Shown piece after piece: positions 18,573 through 28,201 of a stretch of 64,000 bases of DNA. This DNA is from JAWKOK01 sp963765875 (GTDB lineage Bacteria > Chloroflexota > Anaerolineae > Caldilineales > Caldilineaceae), in the NCBI GenBank assembly GCA_963765875.1, contig CAVXYK010000025.1, positions 204,965 to 268,964 on the forward strand, read 5' to 3'. The notes under the pieces are model-generated. The model had not been told where the DNA came from. It did not search any database and saw nothing but the letters and a program-made list of their open reading frames with translations. Within the stretch, counting starts at the first letter, position 1. Each line of letters starts with the position of its first letter. Both the position numbers and the translations under genes were made by a program.

Positions 18573-20783
18573 TCACAGAATTTCTTCTTCATCGTACTCA
18601 TCGGCATCTTCTTCGTCTTTGCTCTTGAGCAGGACCTGGCGTCCCTGGCCGCCGCCGAGATCCGGACCGACGACGCCCTTCTTCTCCAGGTCCTCCATGA
18701 GACGCGCAGCCTTGGGATAGCCGACACGCAGCTTGCGTTGGAGCATGCTCGTGCTGCACGATTGCATATTGCGCAGGATATCCATGGCCTCGGCGATCAT
18801 CTCATCTTCTTGATCCATGCGATCCATCAGGCCATTCCAAGGCGGCACGATAGGTTTCACATTTGGCTCGCTCTTCTTCCAGTAGTTGACGACACGCTCG
18901 ATCTCATCGTCGCCGACCCAACAGCCCTGCACGCGGGAGAGCTTGGCCACATCGGGCCGCATGACCAACATGTCACCGCGACCCAACAGCCGTTCGGCCC
19001 CTGGCTGATCGAGGATGACGCGGCTATCGATCTGGCTGGTCACGGCAAAGGCGATGCGGGTGGGGAAATTGGCTTTGATCAGACCGGTCACGACATCGGT
19101 GCTGGGTCGCTGGGTGGCAAGGATCAGGTGAATGCCGGTGGCCCGGGCCATCTGTGCCAAGCGACAGAGTTGACGCTCGATATCCTCAGCCGCCGTCATC
19201 ATCAGATCGGCCAATTCGTCGACGATCAGCACGATGTAGGGCAGCGACTCCATCGACTTTCGTCGCCGCGCGATGGCATTGTAGGCGTCGATGTTGCGCA
19301 CACCGTGCTCGCGGAAAGCCTGGTAGCGGTCATCCATCTCGATCAGCATCCAGGTCAACGCGCCCATGACCTGGTCCATATCAGTGATCGTCTTGCTCAG
19401 AAGATGGGGGATGCCGTTGTAGCCGGGCAACTCCACCATTTTCGGATCAACCATCACAAAGCGCAGGCTTTCAGGCCCGTGTTGCATGAGCAAGGCGTTG
19501 ATGATGGTGTTGATGCAGACCGACTTGCCGGCCCCGGTCTGTCCGGCGATGAGCATATGCGGGGCTCGGATCAGATCCATGATGATCGGTTTGCCGGCGG
19601 TATCTCGGCCAAGCGGCAAGATCAAGCCCCCATTCATCTTACGCATCTCCCGGCTCTCTAAGAGATCGCGTAGGCCGACATCGGTCTTTTCGAGATCGGG
19701 GACCTCGATTCCGACATAGGGACGTCCCGGCACGGGCGCCTCGATGCGCACCGCAGGTGCAGCCAGCGCCAAGGCCAGATCGTCGGCCAATGAGACGATA
19801 CGATTCACACGTACCTTGCGCCGCTGCCCACCTCGTTCCAGATAGAGCGGTTCAACGCCGAATTGGGTCACAGTTGGACCGGATTCTACATGCACGACCT
19901 TGACTGGAACATTGAAGTCATCCAAGGTTGACTCGATGAGTTCTTCCTGCGCGCTGACATCAATGTTGCTGTATTCGCCCGAATCCGGAGAGAGCAGATC
20001 CATGGGTGGCAGGTGCTCTGCGCTGCGCAATGGCCTGGGCGCGGCTTGTTTCTTCTTGGTCTTTGTCGGCAGCGGGGTCTTGCCCTTCTTCCCGGCCGGC
20101 CTGGTTCGGCGTTTCTTCGTCTGCACCGGCACGTCGGCTGCGCGCTCAGTGGCGGGAACGAAACTCGCAGTGCTCTGCACCGGCAGCATGGAGTCCGGCG
20201 GAGAGTCTGGATGAGGTTGCCCCTTGGGCAGGGCATCGATCAGCGCCGACCAAAGGACGGGCACGACCGGCACAAGCCTGCCTGCATAGTGGACGCCGTA
20301 GATTGCCGGCGTGTATCGAATCAGTAGAAAGATGCCCATGAGCGTCAACGCGAGCAACAGGATAAACGCGGGCCACCACCCAAGGCTGGCAGCCAGCAGG
20401 TTACCGATTGCCCAGCCGAAGACACCACCGTCAAGACCATCAGAGTGCGCAATCCAGTCGACCGTATCGTTGTTTAACAGAAAGGTCATCCCCAGGGCAC
20501 AGATGAGTACCAACTCAGCGCCGACAAGGGCCTCTGCGCTCCAGTAACCAGCGTAGCGGCGCAGCATCATCACTGTGCCCAATACAATCAACGTCGCAGC
20601 AAATGGGAATGCCGCCCAGCCGAGCATGGCCCTTAGCCATGGCTCGTCGCTGCGCAAACTCAACAGCGCTAGAACGCCAAAAATGAGTATGACAAGTCCA
20701 ACAATTTCAATACTGAACGAGTCGCGCAGTTCCTGGACCATGTCAGTCCAGTCGGGAGAGTCGGATCGGGTTCGTTTAGCCAT
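18573..20783 (-). CDS. ftsK: DNA translocase FtsK/SpoIIIE
   Basis: A 736-residue motor that pumps chromosomal DNA at the division septum. Residues 25-170 hold four or five membrane helices. A basic, Pro/Lys-rich linker (KKRRTRPAGKKGKTP) follows at about 215-265. The RecA-like motor has Walker A AGQTGAGKSVC near residue 413, Walker B YIVLIVDELADLMM, and HLILATQRPSTDVVTGLIKAN. The C-terminal winged-helix gamma domain is seen as STSMLQRKLRVGYPKAARLM, with an acidic end. It is shorter than E. coli FtsK because the linker is short, as in SpoIIIE. Start ATG 20783. Upstream gap of 145 bases separates it from the membrane regulator. Confidence 0.97.
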   Translation of the reverse strand: MAKRTRSDSPDWTDMVQELRDSFSIEIVGLVILIFGVLALLSLRSDEPWLRAMLGWAAFPFAATLIVLGTVMMLRRYAGYWSAEALVGAELVLICALGMTFLLNNDTVDWIAHSDGLDGGVFGWAIGNLLAASLGWWPAFILLLALTLMGIFLLIRYTPAIYGVHYAGRLVPVVPVLWSALIDALPKGQPHPDSPPDSMLPVQSTASFVPATERAADVPVQTKKRRTRPAGKKGKTPLPTKTKKKQAAPRPLRSAEHLPPMDLLSPDSGEYSNIDVSAQEELIESTLDDFNVPVKVVHVESGPTVTQFGVEPLYLERGGQRRKVRVNRIVSLADDLALALAAPAVRIEAPVPGRPYVGIEVPDLEKTDVGLRDLLESREMRKMNGGLILPLGRDTAGKPIIMDLIRAPHMLIAGQTGAGKSVCINTIINALLMQHGPESLRFVMVDPKMVELPGYNGIPHLLSKTITDMDQVMGALTWMLIEMDDRYQAFREHGVRNIDAYNAIARRRKSMESLPYIVLIVDELADLMMTAAEDIERQLCRLAQMARATGIHLILATQRPSTDVVTGLIKANFPTRIAFAVTSQIDSRVILDQPGAERLLGRGDMLVMRPDVAKLSRVQGCWVGDDEIERVVNYWKKSEPNVKPIVPPWNGLMDRMDQEDEMIAEAMDILRNMQSCSTSMLQRKLRVGYPKAARLMEDLEKKGVVGPDLGGGQGRQVLLKSKDEEDADEYDEEEIL

Positions 20784-20929
20784 AGACAGTGGGTTTCAGG
20801 GTAGTTGATCAGAGTTGGCTTTGATAGAGTTGTTCGAGATTTAGCTCGTTGACCCATCTGCAGCAGTTTCGCAACTTACCGTGCACTTCGATCGCTCTTT
20901 ACTAGCAGCACGTCTCTCGGTGATCAGCG

Positions 20930-22987
20930 TCATTGGCGTCTTGCGCAATCAGCCGAAAGCACAAGGTCATTCGGTTCAGAATTGATCGCCAGCGTGTCGG
21001 CGTCGCCGTTTGCGCCGCCATCCTTGATGTCGCCCGTGTTTCGCTCAATGGCATTGTCCTGCTCCATCTCGGAAAGCACTCTTGCGACCTGACCGATGGC
21101 AATACGCTGTTTTCGATAGAGATCACTTTCACTCATTGCCAGTCGATCGGCAATCTCGCGCACCTTGCGGCCTTGAATAAAACGCATCTCAAGAATGTTA
21201 TAAAGCAGCCATTCCGGCGCGCTCAGGTTGGGCTTCCCATCAGGGCGCAGACGCTCAACTGCATTGCCCAGCACCAGGCGCAGCGCCTTAGTCGGATCAT
21301 CCTCGGCATTCTCCAGCGTTTCATTGACCAGGCGCAACTGCACCAGCGGGCTACGGGTCAACTTCGGTCCACCCCAATAATGGCTCAGCGCATCCTTCAC
21401 CCATGCCTCAAACTCGGGGCTGTGGATCGGGCTTGGATTGAGCAGCGCATCAGTCGGCGTTTCGTCACTGTCCACGCCGGTGTAGGGGACGATTCCACGC
21501 AGCTGTTGAATGCGATCAATGTCAGGGATGATACGTCGCAGTGAAGCGAAGACCCCCTGCTGCAGACGACGATCCGAGAGTGCGCGTGCGATACGATCGA
21601 TCATGGTCTCCAACGCGTCCGTCTCGTCCTGGGCCAATATGGGCGTCTTGGTTCGCGCCCTGACGCCCAGCATGCCGAGCAGGCGCCGCTCATCTGCACT
21701 CGCAGCAGGTTCAAGCAATGGCCAGATCCAAAAATCTTCATGGTAGACGGGCTGCCAAGGATCGGACTGACGCAGCGCTTGATTTAGGGCGTTCGTCCAG
21801 CCTGACGACTCCTTGACCTCATCGCGGACATCCTCGGAGCCGACGACCGCCTCGAGAATCAGATCGGGGCCGACGACGGCAGCCACGAATCCGGACGGGA
21901 CCTGAAGCAATTCGCAGAGTGCAGCCACGCTGTTCTGCAGAAACTGGCGCACATCCGTGGTGGCCAGCAGCCGGCGATCCAACTCACGCAGCCATGCGAT
22001 CTCTGTGCGGTCCTCACGATAGACCAAGCGGTCCACAAATGTCTTGGTCATGCTGAGTAGAAGCTGACTACAGACGATGACAGCGGTGATGACGCTGTAG
22101 AGGGCGACATCGGGCGGCAACCGGAAAATCTGTTCCACGGTCGGCACAGTCTGGACGGCCAAGATCACTAGAATGGCGACAACGGGACCGCGCATGAAGA
22201 AACGAATAAGCCGATAACGCACAACTCGGTCGGGCGTAAGCACGCCGAAATAGGCCACCGTATAGCTCATCAGAATGAGCATGCCCGCCACAGCAATGTT
22301 GACCAGCAGGGACAACATTAGAATCCAGACGCTGGCACTGGCACCGGCGTCGACGCTGAACCGACTCAGCGTGATCAGATAGGGAAACGCGCCCAGCCCT
22401 GGCCCGACGAAGCCGATCAGAATATAACTCATGCGCCGCCGGCTGACCTCGGTGATACAGCGTTGCCGGGCCTTCCAGACATTACGAAACGCCAGTAGCG
22501 ATGTCAAGGAAAAGAAGACGACAAAGAACCAGAAATGGGGCCCGGCCTCTAGATAGCTCAATGGCGGCATATAGACCAGGTCGCCTACGATCTGGCCGCC
22601 CACCACTGCGCTTAGCGCGCTCAAGACCGACAAAATGAGTGCGGCCAGTCCCGCCCAGCGACGTAGCCTGAGGCGATAGTTGGTTGTGCGCAACACGGCC
22701 AACGAGAAGAGATAATATGCGGCCGGCAACATGGCAATGCCCAGCCATTGGAAGCGGAGCCAGCGATCGGCAGACTCTGCGCTGATCTCCCTGCTCAATG
22801 CAACGTCACCGGCATAGGTGACCATGACGCAGGCCAACAAAAGCGCGAATGCGCGTGCAACCCATGACCTGAAATTATAGACAAAGGCATATGCCAACAA
22901 CGAAAAGGCAAGAATCACCAAAATCGACGCCATGGCCTTGTTGGCGAAGACCAGCAAATCGGTGATGCTCAATGCGAGCTCATTCAT
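20930..22987 (-). CDS. membrane regulator: multi-helix sensor, GAF-like domain, C-terminal HTH
   Basis: A 685-residue protein. The first 310 residues contain about eight or nine hydrophobic helices (for example SILVILAFSLLAYAFVYNF and SVWILMLSLLVNIAVAGMLI), like the N-terminal sensor part of 7TM histidine kinases. Residues 320-490 look like a GAF-type domain (ELDRRLLATTDVRQFLQNS, then LLEPAASADERRLLGMLGV). There is no kinase domain. Near residues 590-650, LYNILEMRFIQGRKVREIADRLAMSESDLYRKQR resembles a sigma-70 region 4/LuxR-like helix-turn-helix. This suggests a one-component membrane-tethered transcription regulator; that function is inferred. Its ATG directly abuts the stop of the preceding 269-residue gene (taaATG), so the two are coupled. 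Confidence 0.7.
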   Translation of the reverse strand: MNELALSITDLLVFANKAMASILVILAFSLLAYAFVYNFRSWVARAFALLLACVMVTYAGDVALSREISAESADRWLRFQWLGIAMLPAAYYLFSLAVLRTTNYRLRLRRWAGLAALILSVLSALSAVVGGQIVGDLVYMPPLSYLEAGPHFWFFVVFFSLTSLLAFRNVWKARQRCITEVSRRRMSYILIGFVGPGLGAFPYLITLSRFSVDAGASASVWILMLSLLVNIAVAGMLILMSYTVAYFGVLTPDRVVRYRLIRFFMRGPVVAILVILAVQTVPTVEQIFRLPPDVALYSVITAVIVCSQLLLSMTKTFVDRLVYREDRTEIAWLRELDRRLLATTDVRQFLQNSVAALCELLQVPSGFVAAVVGPDLILEAVVGSEDVRDEVKESSGWTNALNQALRQSDPWQPVYHEDFWIWPLLEPAASADERRLLGMLGVRARTKTPILAQDETDALETMIDRIARALSDRRLQQGVFASLRRIIPDIDRIQQLRGIVPYTGVDSDETPTDALLNPSPIHSPEFEAWVKDALSHYWGGPKLTRSPLVQLRLVNETLENAEDDPTKALRLVLGNAVERLRPDGKPNLSAPEWLLYNILEMRFIQGRKVREIADRLAMSESDLYRKQRIAIGQVARVLSEMEQDNAIERNTGDIKDGGANGDADTLAINSEPNDLVLSADCARRQ

Positions 22988-23797
22988 TTAGCCAACCCAA
23001 TCGACCTGTTCATCCACCACAACCCACATTTTGCGCCGTTTGATCAGGTGCAATCGAAAACCGCCGCCAACAGTCGGCGAGCGACGAATATGAACTTGGA
23101 TCTCCGCATCCTGCAAGGTACGAAACTCCACCGGATCCAGTTCAACCAATGGACCTACTGGCGTCGGCGCGGGTTCATCCGGCAACAGCCAGAGGGACTC
23201 GCCGTCAAACCCGAGATCACCCTGGACCTCTGCCGGATGAACCCGCACACGCAATGTCGCCGGGTTGTCGTTGGCATCCGGATCCAGGTAGCAGAGCACG
23301 CCCAGTTTATGAATCAGCGCCGTACGTCGGATACGCAGCGTATCCGGCTCGTGGCTGTCCTCACTGCGATAATACCTTGCCAGGGCATAGGTCGGGCCGA
23401 ATGCATTTTGCTTGCTCAGAAGATAGAGCAGTTGCTCGCGCACCGCACCCCACCGATAGCGCCACTCATTCGTCGGCACTTGATCGCCGTACTCCAGCAA
23501 CTCCAATGTGGCCTCGGCCCCCAGGCGGCTGACGATCGACAACGGCGGCAACTGGGTCGGATCTTGCTTCAATTTGGCCAGCGTCACATCGGGCGACGAC
23601 TCGACCTCTTCCGTCTGCAAGTAGGACTGCCGGGTGCTCAGACTAAAAAAGACGCCGAGTACCACGGCGCCGGCCAGCAAGAAGACCAAAGTCCAGGCAA
23701 CCGGATCCATCGATTGAATAATACGATCAACCGATGGAAACTGATTCGGATTGAAACTCTCCAAGAACTGTTGAAGCGTGTCCTGAAACTCTTCCAT
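22988..23797 (-). CDS. single-pass membrane protein, unknown, coupled to regulator
   Basis: A 269-residue protein with a short N-terminal region, one membrane helix at about residues 33-53 (VAWTLVFLLAGAVVLGVFF) and a soluble C-terminal part. The latter includes LPPLSIVSRLGAEATLELLEYGDQV, then two beta-rich parts (ATLRVRVHPAEVQGDLGFDG and AEIQVHIRRSPTVGGGFRL). No cysteine pair or catalytic motif is evident. I do not recognise the family. It ends exactly where the membrane HTH regulator begins, so it may be a partner or signal protein of that regulator. Start ATG 23797. Confidence 0.7.
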   Translation of the reverse strand: MEEFQDTLQQFLESFNPNQFPSVDRIIQSMDPVAWTLVFLLAGAVVLGVFFSLSTRQSYLQTEEVESSPDVTLAKLKQDPTQLPPLSIVSRLGAEATLELLEYGDQVPTNEWRYRWGAVREQLLYLLSKQNAFGPTYALARYYRSEDSHEPDTLRIRRTALIHKLGVLCYLDPDANDNPATLRVRVHPAEVQGDLGFDGESLWLLPDEPAPTPVGPLVELDPVEFRTLQDAEIQVHIRRSPTVGGGFRLHLIKRRKMWVVVDEQVDWVG

Positions 23798-23968
23798 GCT
23801 CGATTCACTATCTCTTCATGCTCTGTTCTTCATGCCGTGACGGATCCAAGTGACAAGGGTGAAACACCCCAGGCTCGGCGTCAGACACCTGTTCGCATTC
23901 TACCATAGTTTGAGCGCACGTTCCTAGAGATTCGCGGCCTTAGGGTGCAATTCATATTCGGGGCAAGA

Positions 23969-24033
23969 ACGTGCCGGGGACGGTCCGGAGGGTGTTTGCA
24001 TAGCCAGGTCAGATTGGACTGTCCCCGACACGT
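23969..24033. repeat. dispersed palindrome, related to 5731-5793
   Basis: acgtgccggggac at 23969-23981 pairs with gtccccgacacgt at 24021-24033 with one wobble. It is preceded by gcaattcatattcgggg, close to gtaattcagattcgggg near 5850. The 23798-24156 gap holds only this repeat and, near its end, the ribosome site of the fasciclin gene. Confidence 0.7.
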
Positions 24034-24156
24034 AGCAACCGCCCAGCGCCTCCAATACACCTGGTCCGGGGCAGTCGCTTGTCACCCATGACCGAAGGAG
24101 CGTATAATCAAAGCAGTTCGCTGCAATTTGGATCTGTTTTACCAAGGAGGCTGGAT

Positions 24157-24747
24157 ATGAAACGCTCTACGCCAATTTTCGCCGCACTTGTCGTGTTGCT
24201 GCTATTGCTGGCCGCCTGCCGCGAGACACCCACACCAGAGCCGCCTACGCCCAATCCGCCCACAGCGACAACAATCCCTGTAACCGATACGCCTGTCGCA
24301 GAAGTGGAAACACCGACACCGACGCCGGCCCCGGCCGACGCCGCCAATATCGTTGAGCGCGTAGCGACGATGGACAATCTGTCAACGCTCTCTCAGGCCA
24401 TCGTCGAAGCCGACCTGGTCGAGAAGCTGAGCAGCGATGGTCCGTACACGCTCTTTGCGCCCACAAATGCGGCGTTTGATGCGCTCGATTCCCAGGTCGC
24501 AGAGGACGCCGATCTCCTCTTCGATCTGCTGCTCTACCATGTGGTCGAGGGAGCGCTCACGGCCGGGGAAATTGCGGAGATGGGGACAGCGACATCCCTT
24601 CTGGGCGACGAACTGACCTTCTCAACGGAGGGTGAGGCACTGACCATCAATGGTACGGGCGTTATTTCAGCAGAGATCGAAACGCCCAATGGCGTCATCC
24701 ACGTGATCGACAGCGCGCTGATCCCGCCGACGTTGCGTATGGACTAA
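24157..24747 (+). CDS. fasciclin-domain lipoprotein
   Basis: A 196-residue exported lipoprotein. Start ATG 24157 is fixed by the aaggagg site 6 bases upstream; the frame is open further up but that part is not coding. Residues 1-20 are a signal peptide ending LLLLLAAC, a lipobox with Cys20-21. A Pro/Thr-rich linker (residues 22-60, TPTPEPPTPNPPTATTIP...) leads to one FAS1 domain, with GPYTLFAPTNAAFDAL, LLLYHVVEGALTAGEI and the closing NGVIHVIDSALIPP. FAS1 proteins mediate adhesion or bind small ligands on the cell surface. About 60 bases separate it from the downstream ATPase. Confidence 0.93.
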   Translation: MKRSTPIFAALVVLLLLLAACRETPTPEPPTPNPPTATTIPVTDTPVAEVETPTPTPAPADAANIVERVATMDNLSTLSQAIVEADLVEKLSSDGPYTLFAPTNAAFDALDSQVAEDADLLFDLLLYHVVEGALTAGEIAEMGTATSLLGDELTFSTEGEALTINGTGVISAEIETPNGVIHVIDSALIPPTLRMD

Positions 24748-24808
24748 GCAGCGTCATCAACGACAAGACTGACCGCAAGACAAACAGAGAGCAAGGACAA
24801 AACGACCT

Positions 24809-25636
24809 GTGACGGACGAGACCTTTTTCGAATTTGTGCCGGGCATCGGTTCCGGCCCAAAACGGCCTGCCGATTGGTACGGCATCGCCGATCTGCCGTT
24901 GACAATTCTGATCGGCGTAACCGGCGTCGGCAAATCGACTACGCTCGATGCCCTGGCAGAGATCTTCGAGTTCACCCTACTGCCCAATCGGCGCACGCTT
25001 ACCGACCATATGATTATCGCGCCCATGCAGTTCGCAGCCGGCGAGCCGGTATCCCCGGTCACCGACCGTACCCAACGCTTCGACTACACACGACGCTATC
25101 GGGAGGCGAACCCCGGCGGCATGGCCCACGCCCTGACAGGGCTCTCCATCGATCCGGAGAAACATCCCGGCCTGATCCTTTTCGATGGCCTGCGCGGGGT
25201 CAACGAAGTCAAGTATGCTATCGAAGTGCTGCCTCTGGCTCGCTTTGTCGTACTGATTACACCGGACGTGGTGCGTGTGCAACGGCTGCTCGGACGCAAC
25301 GACGCCTTCGATCAGATCGAGCTTGGGCCGACCGGCGAAGGAATATCCGAGGGTGAACTGACGAGTTTTGCCGATCTGGGACTGGCCGAAGCAAGCAAGG
25401 TCTTCAGCTCAGCAGAGGAATCACGGCTCTTGGCCTTGGTGAATCAACAGGGTGTGGCCGCCGATGACCTGACTGCCAAGCTACGCATCATAATCGAGGA
25501 ACGGCGCAACTACGATCCAGCGGCGACGCGTGCGGCTGTGGCAGAGCTTGCCCCCTTCCGTTCTGTGGAAGTTGACACGGCCCTAAGATCGCCGGAGGAA
25601 GCGGCAATTCGGATCAGCGAGAAGCTGGATATTTAG
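24809..25636 (+). CDS. P-loop ATPase/kinase-like protein, unknown function
   Basis: A 275-residue protein starting at GTG 24809. Residues 30-50 contain the Walker A motif ILIGVTGVGKSTTLDAL; later LILFDGLRGVNEVKYAIEVL may hold the Walker B Asp, and RFVVLITPDVVRVQRLLGRNDAFDQIE looks like an adenylate-kinase-type lid region with Arg residues. The C terminus (IIEERRNYDPAATRAAVAEL) is helical. It is probably a small-molecule kinase or nucleotide-binding regulator; no characterised family is recognised. Its stop is one base before the ATG of the next enolase-superfamily gene, so the two are surely co-transcribed and may act on the same pathway. Confidence 0.7.
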   Translation: MTDETFFEFVPGIGSGPKRPADWYGIADLPLTILIGVTGVGKSTTLDALAEIFEFTLLPNRRTLTDHMIIAPMQFAAGEPVSPVTDRTQRFDYTRRYREANPGGMAHALTGLSIDPEKHPGLILFDGLRGVNEVKYAIEVLPLARFVVLITPDVVRVQRLLGRNDAFDQIELGPTGEGISEGELTSFADLGLAEASKVFSSAEESRLLALVNQQGVAADDLTAKLRIIIEERRNYDPAATRAAVAELAPFRSVEVDTALRSPEEAAIRISEKLDI

Positions 25637-25637
25637 G

Positions 25638-26735
25638 ATGCAGACCGATGAAATGCTGCCGTCGATCTCGGCCATCAACACAACAGTCTTTCAGCTCCCA
25701 ATGCATGGTACGTTGCGCTGGGGGCAGAGCAGCAGCCTGAGCGTAATTCGCCATGTGCTGGTTGAAGTCATCTTGGCTGACGGCAGCAGCGGCGTAGCCG
25801 AAGCACCGCCACGCCCAACCATCTACGGCGAAACAGCCCAAAGTATCGTCGGCATCATCGAGCAGGAACTGGCGCCGAGAACAGTGGGCCGGCAGCCCAA
25901 TGCCGCAGTGCAGCGACTGCATGAAGTCAAGTACAACTACACGGCCATAGGCGCCATCGATATGGCGGTGCAGGCGGCGATTGCCCAACACAAAGGCATT
26001 TCGCTCTCACAGCAAATCGGGGCAAGCCAGGCACGTGTGCCGGTGAGCTACATCCTGGGAATCGGCGATCTTGACACAGGCTTGGCAGAGGCGGAACGTG
26101 TCTATGCGCAAGGCGTGCGAGTGTTGAAGGTCAAGGTTGGCCGGAACTGGCACGTTGACATCGAGCGAATCAGGGCATTGCAGGAAGCACTGCCAAACGA
26201 CATGCGCTTCTACGCCGACGCCAACGAATGCTTCCTGGCGGAGAATGCGACCGAACGGCTCAGCCAGTTGCGAGAGTTGGGTTTTCTCTATTGTGAAGAG
26301 CCGCTGCCTGTTGAACTGATGCGGGAGCGAGCAGAGCTACAATATGCTCAGGCCCTGCCGATCATCGGCGACGATAGTTGCTTCACGTTGCGTGATCTGC
26401 GTCGGGAACTGGCGCTAAACACGTTCGACATCCTCAACATCAAGACACCGCGCACGGGTTACAGCGAATCCACAGCCATGCTCAAGCTGGTGAACGACGC
26501 GGGCAAGGGCGTGATGATCGGCTCAAATGCAGGCAGCGGCATCGGCGCGGCGCGTGCTGCGCTCTTCGCGGCCAAGCCCGGCATCGACCACCCATCCGAG
26601 CTATCGTTCTTCCTCAAACTCAAAGAAGATATTCTATCCGAACCGCTGCCCATTGTCGATGGCTACATCTGCCTTGCCGATGTCGAAAAGACGCGTATCG
26701 ACCCGGATCTGCTGCGAGATGCTGCGATCAGATAG
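25638..26735 (+). CDS. muconate cycloisomerase-subgroup enolase-superfamily enzyme
   Basis: A 365-residue enzyme. Catalytic features are the KxK motif in VLKVKVGRNW, the metal ligands in MRFYADANECF, LYCEEPLP and IIGDDSCFT, and the second lysine in NIKTPRTGYSE, all in family order on the barrel. Two lysines as acid/base residues place it in the muconate lactonizing subgroup, which includes muconate cycloisomerase, o-succinylbenzoate synthase and dipeptide epimerase. Loop 20s residues (LPMHGTLRWGQSSSLSV) resemble L-Ala-D/L-Glu epimerases or cycloisomerases; the exact reaction is uncertain. Start ATG 25638 is directly after the ATPase stop. Confidence 0.88.
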   Translation: MQTDEMLPSISAINTTVFQLPMHGTLRWGQSSSLSVIRHVLVEVILADGSSGVAEAPPRPTIYGETAQSIVGIIEQELAPRTVGRQPNAAVQRLHEVKYNYTAIGAIDMAVQAAIAQHKGISLSQQIGASQARVPVSYILGIGDLDTGLAEAERVYAQGVRVLKVKVGRNWHVDIERIRALQEALPNDMRFYADANECFLAENATERLSQLRELGFLYCEEPLPVELMRERAELQYAQALPIIGDDSCFTLRDLRRELALNTFDILNIKTPRTGYSESTAMLKLVNDAGKGVMIGSNAGSGIGAARAALFAAKPGIDHPSELSFFLKLKEDILSEPLPIVDGYICLADVEKTRIDPDLLRDAAIR

Positions 26736-26945
26736 CCTGCCCTGTCATCTCAACCCGATTTCCGATAGAACGCGGATTAGACGGATTCGGCGGATTTTCG
26801 CTGATCTTTTTCGATGAATGGGGCTTGCTCCATTCAGGAACCATAACATCGTACGGGCGACCCTTGTGGTCGCCCTCTCTTGTCGCCCGTGCAGGCTCAT
26901 GGTTCCCGAATGGACAGACTGGATTACTTCGATGGATTGATCAAC

Positions 26946-27971
26946 TCACCCCGTGTTGGTCAGATCGACGCCACGACGCAGCTCCAACTCATAGACGACT
27001 CGCTGTTGATCGACGAACATACCCACCCGCTCATAGAGCCGCGTGGCCCCTGTGATGCTCTCGGCATCGACGCCCAGGGAGACGCCTGATTTCCCGCGCC
27101 GAAACATTTCGCCGAAAGCGTAATGCAACAGCGCGGTCCCAAGACCCTGTTTTCGCCAGGGAAGAAGCACGCCCAGACTCGACACATGGCCATACCCCGG
27201 CATCGACCAATCGGTGGGGTTACAGAGGCAGAGTCCGGCGATCTCTTTGCCGTCCATTGCCAGAAACCAGAGTTCCTGATCAAACTGTGGATCACTCTCG
27301 ATCCAGTGGCGCCATTTGACAATCTCGTCGTCATGCAGCCGTTCGATGAAACCCCAATGATCTCGAAAGGCCTCCGTGTCCGCTCGAATCGTGGGCTCCA
27401 GATCTTGAGGGTGTCGATAGGTGCGGACGGTCAGCCCGTCGGGCCAGACCGGCTCAACGGGGGGCGTATCGTCGAAGGCAATATGCATACGCCAGAAGTG
27501 ACGAACCGGCGTCATGCCCAGATCCTCAAACAGCGTGTAGGTCGGCACATGGGTGGTGTGCGCGCCGGATCGAATGATGACACGTGCCTCGGGCGGGCAG
27601 CGGTCAATTGCCTTTCGGGCTCGCTGCTGCGCCCAAGACATTAGCGCCGTGCCGATGCCACGCCCTTCAAACTCGGGATGCACGCGGCCCCAAACCCACA
27701 TGTCGACGGGTGGGTTATCGTGATCCCACACTTCGATGTAGCCGACGATACGTCCATGTGAATCTTCAACCAATCGCATTTGAGCGCCGGGATCGACGCC
27801 GGGCGCGCTCCATTCGCTGCGTAGTTGGTCGAGCGTCAAATCGTCTCGGCCTGTCTGAGCTCGACCACAGAGATTGATCAACTCAAAACAAGCCTGAAGA
27901 TCAGCGGCTTGAACCGGTCGCATAGAGTAGCCGGTCGGCAACACAATCGCGGATTCGGTATGTGTCATCAT
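26946..27971 (-). CDS. double-domain GNAT acetyltransferase
   Basis: A 341-residue protein made of two GNAT folds. The first (residues 15-165) has RIVGYIEVWDHDN and the acetyl-CoA loop VHPEFEGRGIGTALMSWAQ. The second (residues 175-335) has KEIAGLCLCNPTDW and SLGVLLPWRKQGLGTALLHYAF, then GVDAESITGATRLYERVGM. Each domain keeps the Q/RxxGxG/A acetyl-CoA motif, so both may bind the cofactor. Similar tandem GNATs include mycothiol synthase and antibiotic acetyltransferases, but the substrate here is unknown. Start ATG 27971 or 27968. It diverges from the HipA-like operon, sharing the 28.0-28.2 kb regulatory gap. Confidence 0.9.
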   Translation of the reverse strand: MMTHTESAIVLPTGYSMRPVQAADLQACFELINLCGRAQTGRDDLTLDQLRSEWSAPGVDPGAQMRLVEDSHGRIVGYIEVWDHDNPPVDMWVWGRVHPEFEGRGIGTALMSWAQQRARKAIDRCPPEARVIIRSGAHTTHVPTYTLFEDLGMTPVRHFWRMHIAFDDTPPVEPVWPDGLTVRTYRHPQDLEPTIRADTEAFRDHWGFIERLHDDEIVKWRHWIESDPQFDQELWFLAMDGKEIAGLCLCNPTDWSMPGYGHVSSLGVLLPWRKQGLGTALLHYAFGEMFRRGKSGVSLGVDAESITGATRLYERVGMFVDQQRVVYELELRRGVDLTNTG

Positions 27972-28119
27972 TCACTCCTCTCGGTTCTTCACTTGGGCCT
28001 GTTACTGTCAACGAACTCAAGCAGATCACGGCGAAAATCGAAAGCATTGGACAGCTATCATATGGTTGACCGTCGGCAGACTTGCATGTACCCTAACCGC
28101 TTCATATATACTACTTACC

Positions 28120-28160
28120 ATATACGCCGTGTGCATTTTACTATATACGCCGTGTGCATT
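28120..28160 (+). promoter_or_regulatory. 18-bp direct repeat, possible operator
   Basis: atatacgccgtgtgcatt occurs exactly twice, at 28120-28137 and 28143-28160, a 23-base period (about two helix turns). It lies 42 bases before the HipA-like gene start, where a promoter or operator would be expected. AT-rich sequence (ttcatatatactacttacc) precedes it. Confidence 0.55.
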
Positions 28161-28201
28161 CGAGGAAAATTAGCCGAAAATCGAGGACGATCAGGTCGTT
28201 T

